A stretch of 64,000 nt of DNA from CAJQLB01 sp905479065. GTDB taxonomy: Bacteria; Bacteroidota; Bacteroidia; Flavobacteriales; Flavobacteriaceae. Made by a program: the position numbers and the translations under genes. Each line of letters begins with the position of its first letter. The first letter of the stretch is position 1. Positions 36,535 through 45,068 of the stretch are shown piece by piece. Below the pieces are notes generated by a model. The model did not search any database, was not told the DNA's origin, and saw only the letters and a list, made by a program, of their open reading frames with translations. The DNA is taken from NCBI GenBank assembly GCA_943846735.1, contig OX044364.1, positions 1,612,001 to 1,676,000 on the forward strand, written 5' to 3'.

Positions 36535-37413
36535 ATGGGTTTTACCTTTGATAAATATCAAAAACGACGCTTAATCTCTTCCTATTTTTCTGTAGTTCTA
36601 AGTATCGCCTTGGTCCTTTTTTTGATAGGGCTTTTAGGGATGCTAGTTTTAAACACAAAAACTATTTCTGATAATTTTAAAGAACAAGTTGTCGTCAGTA
36701 TTTATCTAAATGATACTGCAAAAGACGTTGAAATAAATCAATTAGAGAAGAGTCTAGCCTTTGCTAATTATGTCAAGACTACCACCTATATTTCAAAAGA
36801 AGAGGCGGCAGACTTCATGAAAAAAGAATATGGCGAAGATTTTCTAGATGATGTTGGTTATAATCCGCTACAAAACTCAATTGACATTAATTTAAATGCT
36901 GAGTTTGTTACCGAACAAAGATTAGATAGCCTATCAGAAGCTACAATGGAGAAAAAATTTGTTTCAGAGGTTAGGTATGACAAAGACCTAGTCACTTTAA
37001 TGAATAGCAATGTAAAGCGGATTAGTTTTTGGGTGTTAATTATGAGCAGCCTTTTTACGATTATAGCGGTTTTACTCATAAACAGTTCTATTAGATTATC
37101 TGTTTACTCCAAGCGGTTTACCATAAAAACCATGCAAATGGTTGGAGCAACAAAACATTTTATTAGACGCCCCTTTATTTTGAAAAGTGTGAAACTTGGA
37201 ATAATTGGTGCAATAATTGCCCTAATCGGAATGGCATGTGTTTTATTTTATTTAGATAATGCATTTAAAGACTTAGGACTGTTAAATAATCGCATTATGA
37301 TTACTGGCTTATTTTTAGGAGTCTTTTTTCTTGGAGTTTTAATCTCTTGGATTAGCACATATTTTGCCACTCAACGTTTCCTTAATTTGAAAACAGATCA
37401 ATTGTATGGATAA
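36535..37413 (+). CDS. ftsX: cell division permease FtsX
   Basis: Membrane subunit of the FtsEX complex that activates peptidoglycan hydrolases at the septum. 292 residues: cytoplasmic N-terminus, a helix, an extracytoplasmic loop (about 45-165), then three helices of a FtsX/ABC permease domain (RLSVYSKRFTIKTMQMVGA). FtsE is not in the window. Leads a unidirectional run with a small protein, DUF3098, uppP and truB. Confidence 0.92.
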   Translation: MGFTFDKYQKRRLISSYFSVVLSIALVLFLIGLLGMLVLNTKTISDNFKEQVVVSIYLNDTAKDVEINQLEKSLAFANYVKTTTYISKEEAADFMKKEYGEDFLDDVGYNPLQNSIDINLNAEFVTEQRLDSLSEATMEKKFVSEVRYDKDLVTLMNSNVKRISFWVLIMSSLFTIIAVLLINSSIRLSVYSKRFTIKTMQMVGATKHFIRRPFILKSVKLGIIGAIIALIGMACVLFYLDNAFKDLGLLNNRIMITGLFLGVFFLGVLISWISTYFATQRFLNLKTDQLYG

Positions 37414-37453
37414 GTAGATCTTATTATGCCAACCGCAAATTTCCATAATAAAT

Positions 37454-37795
37454 ATGAGACGCCATGTGCTTTTTCTTTTTTCAACCGTCTCTACGTCTAT
37501 CTTATTTTTCAAATCATGCGTCATTGATAATCCGCAACCAAAAGATTGCAGTATTATCGAAGTTACTGTAAAAAATATGACGGCAGGTGATACCAAGGAT
37601 GTCATATTTCATGATGAGAAAAACAATTACCATATTAATAGAGGTCTGGATTTAGGAATAAATTTAGAGTCTCTTAACGCCAAAGTTTTAAATAAAACCG
37701 TTTCTTTGTACGTACCAAAAATGTTATTTTGTACATCAAAACATATTTCTCAAATAACTCTTGGCAAAGAAATCATTTTTACTGAATTTAATTAA
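37454..37795 (+). CDS. hypothetical exported protein between ftsX and DUF3098
   Basis: 113 codons with a hydrophobic N-terminal signal (LFLFSTVSTSILFF) followed by Cys (FKSCVIDN); the lipobox is not canonical because of the lysine. The rest is a beta-rich domain with KDVIFHDEKNNYH. I do not recognise the family. The frame begins 40 bases after ftsX and its TAA is one base before the DUF3098 ATG, which argues for a real gene in the ftsX-truB operon, as does its clean coding frame. Confidence 0.6.
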   Translation: MRRHVLFLFSTVSTSILFFKSCVIDNPQPKDCSIIEVTVKNMTAGDTKDVIFHDEKNNYHINRGLDLGINLESLNAKVLNKTVSLYVPKMLFCTSKHISQITLGKEIIFTEFN

Positions 37796-37796
37796 T

Positions 37797-38063
37797 ATGG
37801 GAGAGAAAAAACGCAAACAAAACGCAAACAAAACGTTTCTTTTTGACACAAAAAACTACAAATGGATGTTTGTTGGTTTAGGATTTATAGCTTTGGGATT
37901 TATTCTTATGGCTGGTGGAGGAAGTGATGACCCCAATATTTTCAATCCAGAAATATTTAGCTGGAGACGCATCCGATTAGCGCCAACACTTGTGTTAATT
38001 GGATTTGGTATTCAAGTTTATGCGATTCTCCTCGATCCTCAAAAAACAAATCCAAAGAAATAA
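37797..38063 (+). CDS. DUF3098 membrane protein
   Basis: Small membrane protein of 88 residues; I choose the ATG at 37797 because the earlier start lies in the preceding gene. Two helices (MFVGLGFIALGFILMAGG and APTLVLIGFGIQVYAIL) separated by a PNIFNPEIFSWRRI loop. The family is restricted to Bacteroidota and typically lies between ftsX and uppP, as here, which suggests a link with cell-wall growth or division. Confidence 0.93.
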   Translation: MGEKKRKQNANKTFLFDTKNYKWMFVGLGFIALGFILMAGGGSDDPNIFNPEIFSWRRIRLAPTLVLIGFGIQVYAILLDPQKTNPKK

Positions 38064-38101
38064 TCACTTTATTCCAGATCGGTTTTTGATACATTTGTTA
38101 C

Positions 38102-38896
38102 ATGGATATTATTGATGCAATTATTTTAGGAGTTATTCAAGGCCTTACAGAATTTCTACCTGTTTCTTCAAGCGGTCATTTAGAATTAGGAAAGGCAGTT
38201 TTAGGAGATAATTTACTGCCTGAAGAGAGTTTATTATTTACTGTTGTTCTTCACTTTGCTACTGCTTTAAGTACGTTAGTTGTTTTTAGAAAAGATATTT
38301 TGAAACTCATTAAAGGAGCTTTAACATTTCAATGGAATGAGGATTTGCAATTCATTTCAAAAATAGGCTTATCGATGATACCCGCGGCTTTAATCGGTTT
38401 TACATTTGAGTCTGAGTTGACAACTTTATTTGGTAACAATATAAAATTAGTAGGATTTATGCTCATCATTACAGCGCTGTTACTATTTCTAGCTGACAAA
38501 GCAAAAGACACAAATAAAAAAGTTTCGTTTAAAAACGCTTTAGTTATTGGTGTTGCTCAGGCAGTGGCAATGCTTCCAGGTATATCGAGATCTGGTGCAA
38601 CAATTTCAACATCAGTGCTTCTTGGTAATGACAAAACACAAGCCGCAAGGTTTTCATTTTTAATGGTTGTACCTTTAATATTTGGAAAAATAACCAAAGA
38701 CGTTTTAAATGGTGACTTGACCTTTGATAGTGAAAATTTTACCATACTTTCTTTTGGTTTTATGGCGGCCTTTGTTTCTGGACTATTTGCGTGCACATGG
38801 ATGATCTCTTTAGTTAAAAACAGTAAATTATCTTATTTCGCTATTTATTGTTTTATTGTAGGTTTATTGTCAATCTTGTACGCCTCATTAAGTTAA
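38102..38896 (+). CDS. uppP: undecaprenyl-diphosphatase
   Basis: Recycles undecaprenyl diphosphate to the monophosphate lipid carrier for peptidoglycan; confers bacitracin tolerance when overproduced. 264 residues, about 8 helices. The BacA motifs GLTEFLPVSSSGHL at the N-terminus and PGISRSGATIS in the middle are intact. It lies 38 bases after DUF3098 and 4 bases before truB. Confidence 0.97.
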   Translation: MDIIDAIILGVIQGLTEFLPVSSSGHLELGKAVLGDNLLPEESLLFTVVLHFATALSTLVVFRKDILKLIKGALTFQWNEDLQFISKIGLSMIPAALIGFTFESELTTLFGNNIKLVGFMLIITALLLFLADKAKDTNKKVSFKNALVIGVAQAVAMLPGISRSGATISTSVLLGNDKTQAARFSFLMVVPLIFGKITKDVLNGDLTFDSENFTILSFGFMAAFVSGLFACTWMISLVKNSKLSYFAIYCFIVGLLSILYASLS

Positions 38897-38900
38897 TATT

Positions 38901-39596
38901 ATGACTATTGAAGATTACTTTGCTGGCCAGGTTCTGCTAATTGATAAACCCTTAAAGTGGACCTCTTTTCAAGTAGTCAACAAAATTCGTTGGGAAATAC
39001 GTCAGGCCTTTAATATAAAGAAAATTAAGGTTGGCCACGCCGGAACTCTTGATCCATTAGCAACCGGTTTACTGATTATTTGTACCGGAAAAATGACAAA
39101 ACAAATTGCCACCTTTCAAGGTCAAAAAAAGGAGTATACGGGAAGCATTGCCATGGGTAAAACTACGCCGTCTTATGATTTAGAAACCGAAGTAAATCAA
39201 ACGTTTCCAACCGACCATATTACGCAAGGTTTAGTAGAAGAAACAGCGCGCCAATTTATCGGAGAATTGGACCAATTTCCACCAATATTTTCAGCAGTGA
39301 AACATCATGGTAAGCGTTTATATGAATTTGCACGAGCAGGAGAACATATTGATGTTAAATCAAGAAAAGTTAGCATTTATGATTTTGAAATTTTGAAATT
39401 TAGCGACGATCGTGTTGATTTTAGAGTAACTTGTAGCAAAGGGACATACATTCGTTCGCTTGCACATGACTTCGGAAAAGCTCTAAACTCAGGAGCGTAT
39501 TTATCAAAATTACATCGTACAAAAATTGGTGATTACAACGTAGACACTGCCATGACCGTTGACGCGTTTATAAACAATCTAAAACAGTCCATATAA
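38901..39596 (+). CDS. truB: tRNA pseudouridine(55) synthase
   Basis: Forms pseudouridine 55 in the T-loop of tRNAs. 231 residues. Motif II HAGTLDPLATGLLI with the catalytic Asp is seen, and the RLYEFARAG and SKGTYIRSLAHD regions follow. Short for the family but complete in the catalytic domain; the C-terminal PUA domain is reduced. Last gene of the ftsX operon; its stop abuts the stop of the convergent thioredoxin-like gene. Confidence 0.96.
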   Translation: MTIEDYFAGQVLLIDKPLKWTSFQVVNKIRWEIRQAFNIKKIKVGHAGTLDPLATGLLIICTGKMTKQIATFQGQKKEYTGSIAMGKTTPSYDLETEVNQTFPTDHITQGLVEETARQFIGELDQFPPIFSAVKHHGKRLYEFARAGEHIDVKSRKVSIYDFEILKFSDDRVDFRVTCSKGTYIRSLAHDFGKALNSGAYLSKLHRTKIGDYNVDTAMTVDAFINNLKQSI

Positions 39597-40220
39597 TCAC
39601 ATCTTACACTCTTTAATTTGTGCGTGTTTTTCGAGTAAGTCGATCAAATCGTGAATGATAGTTTGTCCTTTATCTTGATTATACCAATGTTGAAGATGCT
39701 CTTTAAAATCTGGTGTTAATTGGCCATTTTTGGTTTTAAAATCTTCCACAATTTCTGTCACAATAAAAGGCCTAGGACCATATGAGTCAATAACTTCCAA
39801 TGTATTGGAATCAATCATTATCAATTTAGGTATTGCTCTTTTACCATGGGTGAGAAATAAATTCATTAATTCTTTGTTGTCGTCACGTAAAGCGATTCTT
39901 AAATCAATGTGACCATTAAGTTCTGCTACAACATTCAACACTGGTAGTATGTGTGCCGCATCGCCACACCAACTTTCAGAAATAATTAACCAAATCATTT
40001 CTGAATTAAACTTCATTATTTCCTTTTTATCCTGGTCACTAACTTTAAGTCTTTTATTCCAACGGCTCATCCGTTTTTCATTTAGCAATGTGAAATTCAC
40101 ATGACTATCTGATACCACATCACCGGTAGTATATTTATCCTGTACTAATTTTTGCATCAACCTATAATAATTATCATAATCAATGCTATTATTTAGGCTA
40201 TCTTTTATAATTTGGTTCAT
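39597..40220 (-). CDS. thioredoxin-fold protein (WCGDA type)
   Basis: Thioredoxin-family protein, 207 residues, no signal peptide. In place of WCGPC the motif reads SESWCGDAAHI, so only one active-site Cys is kept (mid-protein). This WCGDA subfamily is common in Bacteroidota and Firmicutes, and its role is unclear. Convergent with truB without any gap; divergent from tag with a 99-base interval. Confidence 0.86.
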   Translation of the reverse strand: MNQIIKDSLNNSIDYDNYYRLMQKLVQDKYTTGDVVSDSHVNFTLLNEKRMSRWNKRLKVSDQDKKEIMKFNSEMIWLIISESWCGDAAHILPVLNVVAELNGHIDLRIALRDDNKELMNLFLTHGKRAIPKLIMIDSNTLEVIDSYGPRPFIVTEIVEDFKTKNGQLTPDFKEHLQHWYNQDKGQTIIHDLIDLLEKHAQIKECKM

Positions 40221-40319
40221 TTGTTAATTATTAGGGATATAAAAATAACCTTTGAATCCTTTATATTATATGACTTTTATCATGCATGCCTTACGTTTAC
40301 TCACGTTATTAAAAACCTT

Positions 40320-40880
40320 ATGAATTCTAATAAAAAATGTTCTTGGTGCGTTGGAGATAAGCTTTATGAAAGCTATCACGACTGCGAATGGGGTTTCCCA
40401 GTTCATAACGACACATCTCTTTTTGAATGTTTAGTTCTTGAAACGTTTCAATCTGGTTTAAGTTGGATTACTATATTGCGCAAACGAGATGCCTTTCGAA
40501 AAGCTTTTGATAATTTTGACTATTTAAAAATAGCACAATACCAAGAAGAAAAAATTAGTTCTTTAATGAATAATAAAGGAATTGTTAGACATAGATTAAA
40601 AATTGAAGCCACCATTTCTAATGCCAAATCTTATATTGAAATTCAAAAAGAATTTGGAAGTTTCAATAAGTATATTTGGGGATATACTAATAATACAACC
40701 ATAATTAATAGTTATAAATCTGCAAACTCCAAGGATTTAAGTGAAGCGGTATGTATTGACTTAAAAAAGCGAAATTTTAAATTTATAGGTTTAGAGGTTA
40801 TATGTGCCTATATGCAAGCAATAGGTATTATAAATGGCCATGATATTACTTGTTTTAGGCATGTGGATTTTCAAAATTAA
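40320..40880 (+). CDS. tag: 3-methyladenine DNA glycosylase I
   Basis: Base-excision repair glycosylase for 3-methyladenine. 186 residues from the ATG at 40320, because the upstream open region to 40212 lacks family features. Tag signatures: the WCVGDKLYESYHDCEWG N-terminus and a C-terminal zinc-ligand region with CxxxH (ITCFRHVDF). Its last four bases overlap the convergent PPK2 gene stop. With the ATL gene at 13.9-14.2 kb it is one of two alkylation-response proteins in this window. Confidence 0.95.
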   Translation: MNSNKKCSWCVGDKLYESYHDCEWGFPVHNDTSLFECLVLETFQSGLSWITILRKRDAFRKAFDNFDYLKIAQYQEEKISSLMNNKGIVRHRLKIEATISNAKSYIEIQKEFGSFNKYIWGYTNNTTIINSYKSANSKDLSEAVCIDLKKRNFKFIGLEVICAYMQAIGIINGHDITCFRHVDFQN

Positions 40881-41668
40881 AGACCTCCTAGTTTTTTCGA
40901 GTTATATGGAATACGATTTAATATGGTTTCTATGACTTCAATTCTTGCTTTACTCTTTCGATTGGCTTTTATGACTATCCAAGGAGCTATTTCTGTATCT
41001 GTTTTATCAAACATTTTCTTTTTGTAATTAGTATAATCATCCCAAAGTTTTGTGGCTTTTGCATCAACTGCACTAAATTTCCATCTTTTCAATGGACTTT
41101 TTTTAATTTCTTCAAAACGCTGTGCCTGTTCATCTTTTGAAATTGAAAAATAAAATTTAATGAGACGTATTCCTGATTCAGTAACCATACGTTCAAAATC
41201 GTTCACTTGATTCATAAAACACCTGTATTCCTCTTGCGTGCAAAATCTGTTTACAGGTTCAACGACTGCTCTATTATACCAACTACGATCAAAAAAAACT
41301 ATTTTCCCTTTTTTAGGTAAATGATTAATATATCGTTGAAAATACCACTGACTCTTTTCATCTTCAGTTGGTCTTGGTAATGCCACAACTTTAAACTCCC
41401 TAGGATTTAAATGCTCAGTAGTTCTTCTTATTGCCCCCCCTTTTCCTGCAGCATCTCGACCTTCAAAAAGAATGACAATTTTCTCATCATTTTCACCTAC
41501 CCATTTTTGCAATTTGATTAGTTCCTCCTGGAGTTCCTTTAACTTGTTCTCATATTTTACATAACGAAGAATTTTTGAAATTGAATAATTTTCATCTTTT
41601 AATAATTGCTTAATTCCCTTTTTAGAATTAAGTAATTTTAAATCTTTATCTGTCATATTTTCAATCAT
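40877..41668 (-). CDS. polyphosphate kinase 2 family protein (copy B)
   Basis: PPK2 nucleotide-polyphosphate phosphotransferase, 263 residues. Walker A FEGRDAAGKGGAIRR, followed by a conserved LPRPTEDEKSQWYFQRYINHLP and Walker-B-like VFFDRSWYNRAVVEPV. Class I PPK2s phosphorylate nucleoside diphosphates from polyP or the reverse; the exact substrate cannot be told. Clearly related to the preceding gene (copy A), from which it lies 9 bases downstream, so these are tandem paralogues in one operon. Start may be the ATG at 41668 or a second, ATG at 41656. Confidence 0.94.
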   Translation of the reverse strand: MIENMTDKDLKLLNSKKGIKQLLKDENYSISKILRYVKYENKLKELQEELIKLQKWVGENDEKIVILFEGRDAAGKGGAIRRTTEHLNPREFKVVALPRPTEDEKSQWYFQRYINHLPKKGKIVFFDRSWYNRAVVEPVNRFCTQEEYRCFMNQVNDFERMVTESGIRLIKFYFSISKDEQAQRFEEIKKSPLKRWKFSAVDAKATKLWDDYTNYKKKMFDKTDTEIAPWIVIKANRKSKARIEVIETILNRIPYNSKKLGGL

Positions 41669-41677
41669 TATATCCTT

Positions 41678-42517
41678 TTACTTAATGGTTCTGTGATATC
41701 GCTGTACTACATTTGGATCTCTTAAAATATTAATTCCAGATCTTCCTTTCCCTTCGTATTCAAATTTTGATAACAAATACCGAATACTTTCTAATCTTGC
41801 TTGCTTTTTGTTATTTGTAACCACTAAAATCCACGGGCTAAAAGTGGTATGTGTTTTGGTAAACATTTGTTCTTTATAATAAGTATAATCATTCCAACGA
41901 ACCTGACCTTCTTTATCCACAGGGCTAAATTTCCAACGTTTTAGTGGATTATTTAATCTAGATTGAAATCTTCTAGCCTGTTCTTCCTTTGTAATCGAAA
42001 ACCATAGTTTTATAATATCTATCCCATCTTCGTAGAGCATATGTTCAAACTCATTAACCTGATTCATGAATTTTTCATACTGATTATCACTACAAAAACC
42101 CATCACCGGCTCAACAACAGCTCTATTGTACCAACTTCGGTCAAAGAAAACAATTTCACCAGGTTCAGGAAGTTCTTTTATATAACGCCTAAAATACCAC
42201 TGTCCTTTTTCAACATCAGTAGGTTTCGTTAAAGCTACAATACGATTTGACCGTGGGTTTAAATGCTCTGTAAATCGTCTAATTGCTCCTCCTTTCCCTG
42301 CAGCGTCTCGGCCCTCAAAAATAACACAGACACGCCTCTTATTTTTTGCTATCCAGTGCTGTAAATTTACTAATTCAGCCTGAAGATGAATTAAGTCGTT
42401 TTCATAGTCATTCTTTTTTCTAACCGCTTCTAAAATATTTTTATCAACTTTTGAATGAAGAATCTCTAAAAACTTTTCTTTATTTTCAATTTGATGAAAA
42501 TCCTCTCTGTCAAGCAT
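41678..42517 (-). CDS. polyphosphate kinase 2 family protein (copy A)
   Basis: PPK2, 279 residues, with the same landmarks as copy B: FEGRDAAGKGGAIRR at 68-82, LTKPTDVEKGQWYFRRYIKELP, VFFDRSWYNRAVVEPV, and the KWSPVD-type lid segment (LKRWKFSPVDKEGQ). It carries a C-terminal tail (residues 262-279) absent from copy B. Both copies keep the catalytic acidic residues, so neither looks degenerate. Comes 17 bases after aat on the same strand. Confidence 0.94.
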   Translation of the reverse strand: MLDREDFHQIENKEKFLEILHSKVDKNILEAVRKKNDYENDLIHLQAELVNLQHWIAKNKRRVCVIFEGRDAAGKGGAIRRFTEHLNPRSNRIVALTKPTDVEKGQWYFRRYIKELPEPGEIVFFDRSWYNRAVVEPVMGFCSDNQYEKFMNQVNEFEHMLYEDGIDIIKLWFSITKEEQARRFQSRLNNPLKRWKFSPVDKEGQVRWNDYTYYKEQMFTKTHTTFSPWILVVTNNKKQARLESIRYLLSKFEYEGKGRSGINILRDPNVVQRYHRTIK

Positions 42518-42534
42518 TTCGATTTGTGTTATAA

Positions 42535-43176
42535 TTAATTGGACTCATTGATATTTGTGAATTTAATAAAATCTTTTCGAGATAACGTTCTTGCTCCAAA
42601 ACTTTCTAAATGTTTAGAATATATTTGACAATCAATTAATTTGTAATTAGTTGATTGAATAAACTTTACAAATCCAACTTTACTGGCATTACTCACTTTG
42701 CTAAACATACTCTCTCCACAAAAGACACCATTATTTAAATCTACCCCATAAAACCCTCCAACTAATTCATTGTTCCTCCAAACCTCAATAGACTTGGCGA
42801 AGCCCAATTCGAATAAGTCGCAATACGCTTGTATCATTTCAGATGTTATCCAAGTACCTTTTTGTCCCTTTCGTTTAATTTTAGAACAGGCGGTTACAAC
42901 TTCCCTAAAGTTCAAATCATAGGTCACTTCAAATTCTCCGTTACGCAACGTTTTATTTAAACTTTTTGAAACCTTTAATTCATTTGGATACAGTACAAAC
43001 CTGGGATCAGGAGACCACCATAAAATTGGGTCACACGCTTCAAACCATGGAAAAATCCCCTTTGAATAAGCCAAAATTAATCGTTCCACAGATAAATCTC
43101 CCCCAAAAGCAACCAAACCCTCTTTAGAAATTTTACTTATATCAGGAAACTCAAGTTTTTCAGACAATAAATGCAT
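42535..43176 (-). CDS. aat: leucyl/phenylalanyl-tRNA-protein transferase
   Basis: N-degron ligase that adds Leu or Phe to N-terminal Arg/Lys for ClpS recognition. 213 residues; I choose the ATG at 43176 because the longer reading opens upstream in the AtoE gene. The Aat signatures are YSKGIFPWFE and WWSPDPRFVLYP near the N-terminus, and GGFYGVDLNNGVFCGESMF in the middle. Ends 17 bases before the PPK2 pair. Confidence 0.96.
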   Translation of the reverse strand: MHLLSEKLEFPDISKISKEGLVAFGGDLSVERLILAYSKGIFPWFEACDPILWWSPDPRFVLYPNELKVSKSLNKTLRNGEFEVTYDLNFREVVTACSKIKRKGQKGTWITSEMIQAYCDLFELGFAKSIEVWRNNELVGGFYGVDLNNGVFCGESMFSKVSNASKVGFVKFIQSTNYKLIDCQIYSKHLESFGARTLSRKDFIKFTNINESN

Positions 43177-43187
43177 TTTTAATATAA

Positions 43188-44564
43188 TTATAAAATGAGC
43201 AATCCAAGAACGTAAATGAGAATACCAACAATCATGAGTATAAGCGTATAAGGCAGTATTTCTCTTGCTTTTAATTTTGTAATCCCTAAAAGTGGTAATG
43301 CCCAAAAAGGCTGCAGCATATTGGTTATTTGATCACCGTAAGCCAAAGCCATAATGGCTTTCGGTAATGGAACCCCTAATTTTATAGCAGACTCGATGAC
43401 TATTGGGCCTTGAATTGCCCATTGACCTCCGCCGCTTGGAACAAAAATATTAACTAATCCTGCACTAAAAAATGTGAATATTGGAAGTGTTGTAGTAGTC
43501 GCGACAGACACAAAAAAATCAGAAATCATCACAACCATTCCAGTGCTTTTCATAATACCCATAATACCAAAATATAACGGAAATTGTATTAAGATTCCCG
43601 AAGTTCCTTTAATAGCCTCCTTTAACGCATTTAAGAAATTCTTAATCCTTCCATGTAATGTGATCGCCAATCCTAACATGAAAAAATTAAGCATATTTGG
43701 CGTTATTTTAAGACTGACCAACTGATTCCAATATTGATAAAAAAAAGCGCACAACAATAATGCACCAAAACCAAAGCCAAGCATTTTTGAGTAATCTAAC
43801 TTTTCTGCACCCTCACGATTTTTTGATAGGTCTTCGTTAAAATTATAGGTCTTTAAATTAAATTCTGTGGGCTCAGTAATTTTCGCAATACCTCTTAGAA
43901 TTAGAGGAACAATAACTAGTAATACTCCAAATAACAACAGATTCCACCAACTAAAGATCGTTTGATTAAAATCGATACTTTCAGGTATTTTATCAAGTAT
44001 TTCAATTGATGACACCCCACTCATAAAATCAATAATATGGTTTGTTTCTGCAACTTTAATTGGTGCAGACCCACTGATACCTCCATGCCAAACCATCAAG
44101 CCAACATACCCTGCAGCTCCAACCAACGGATAGTTTAATGGTATGTTATTTTGTTGCGCATATTCACCTACTTTTCTTGCTAAAATAGCTCCAAATATGA
44201 GTCCTAGCCCCCAATTTAAAAAGGCAGCTAACATGGTTGTAATACTTACTAAAACAACAGCACTAGTTGTATTCGAAACATTTTTTGAAAGTTTCACTAT
44301 CATCCTATTTGCTGGCCCACTCAACACTAGGACATGTCCTAAAACTAAAATCAGCATCATTTGATAAGCAAACACCAGTAAGCCACTATTCCAGATTCCA
44401 GATTCCCAATACGATAAAATATTGAAAAATTGAGTTCCTTCCTCTATTGGCTCTGTAAAAAGCATCGCTAACATCATAGTCAATAACGTGAGGATAATGG
44501 CAATGGTAAAAGGTGAGGGCATGTACCTTTTAAAAAAAATCTCAATGGTTTTGGTCATATTCAT
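43188..44564 (-). CDS. AtoE-type short-chain fatty acid transporter
   Basis: Membrane carrier of 458 residues with about 11-12 helices, of the AtoE (TIGR00366) family that takes up short-chain fatty acids such as acetoacetate or butyrate. Landmarks are FLNWGLGLIFGAILARKVG and the FVPSGGGQWAIQGP region. Two in-frame ATG codons at 44564 and 44558; either is possible. A 90-base gap with a terminator separates it from DUF3127. The 11-base gap to aat makes co-transcription likely. Confidence 0.9.
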   Translation of the reverse strand: MNMTKTIEIFFKRYMPSPFTIAIILTLLTMMLAMLFTEPIEEGTQFFNILSYWESGIWNSGLLVFAYQMMLILVLGHVLVLSGPANRMIVKLSKNVSNTTSAVVLVSITTMLAAFLNWGLGLIFGAILARKVGEYAQQNNIPLNYPLVGAAGYVGLMVWHGGISGSAPIKVAETNHIIDFMSGVSSIEILDKIPESIDFNQTIFSWWNLLLFGVLLVIVPLILRGIAKITEPTEFNLKTYNFNEDLSKNREGAEKLDYSKMLGFGFGALLLCAFFYQYWNQLVSLKITPNMLNFFMLGLAITLHGRIKNFLNALKEAIKGTSGILIQFPLYFGIMGIMKSTGMVVMISDFFVSVATTTTLPIFTFFSAGLVNIFVPSGGGQWAIQGPIVIESAIKLGVPLPKAIMALAYGDQITNMLQPFWALPLLGITKLKAREILPYTLILMIVGILIYVLGLLIL

Positions 44565-44594
44565 GTCAAGAAAATTAATACAATTTCAGCCAAT

Positions 44595-44636
44595 AAAAAA
44601 ACCTCAACACAGTGATGTTGAGGTTTTTTTATTGAC
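44595..44636 (-). terminator. intrinsic terminator after DUF3127
   Basis: Perfect 15-bp stem CCTCAACA / TGTTGAGG extended by A/T runs, loop CAGTGA, on the minus strand followed by T residues. Lies just after the DUF3127 stop at 44656, before the AtoE start, so it ends the DUF3127 transcript. Confidence 0.85.
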
Positions 44637-44655
44637 ATTCTCAATGTTGCCTATA

Positions 44656-45033
44656 CTAAAAAGGCAAATCGTCATGGTCATCTTTGTTTAATTCTCCAGC
44701 AGGCTCAAAAGCGTCCATTGGTGGAACTGGAGGCATATTATCAGTAGCGGCCTCTTGTTGTAACGCTTCAATACGCCAACCTTGAATTGAATTAAAATAT
44801 TTTACTTCACCTTGAGGGTTTGTCCATTCACGCCCACGTAAATTAATACTTACTTTGACTTGTTGTCCAACTTGATAGGTGTTTAATAAATCCGTTTTAT
44901 CTTGAACAAACTCAATCATAATATGTTGTGGATATTGCTCCTCAGTCGTCACAACAACCTCTCTCTTTCGAAAACCATTACTTCCAAATGTTTGTGTTTC
45001 CCCAATTAGCTTGATTTTTCCTTGTACTTCCAT
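44656..45033 (-). CDS. DUF3127 SSB-like OB-fold protein
   Basis: 125 residues. N-terminal part (1-85) has the beta-strand pattern of an OB fold (VQGKIKLIGETQTFG, VVVTTEEQYPQHIMIEF, YQVGQQVKVSINLRGREW) and was classed DUF3127. The last part is a Pro/Met linker ending in the acidic tip DDHDDLPF, closely like the SSB C-terminal tip that binds DNA-repair proteins. Predicted single-stranded nucleic-acid-binding protein; no direct evidence of activity in the sequence. Lies 35 bases after the flavin reductase on the same strand. Confidence 0.85.
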   Translation of the reverse strand: MEVQGKIKLIGETQTFGSNGFRKREVVVTTEEQYPQHIMIEFVQDKTDLLNTYQVGQQVKVSINLRGREWTNPQGEVKYFNSIQGWRIEALQQEAATDNMPPVPPMDAFEPAGELNKDDHDDLPF

Positions 45034-45068
45034 TTAATTTCCGTTATTTCTGTTTTGTTAATCAATTT

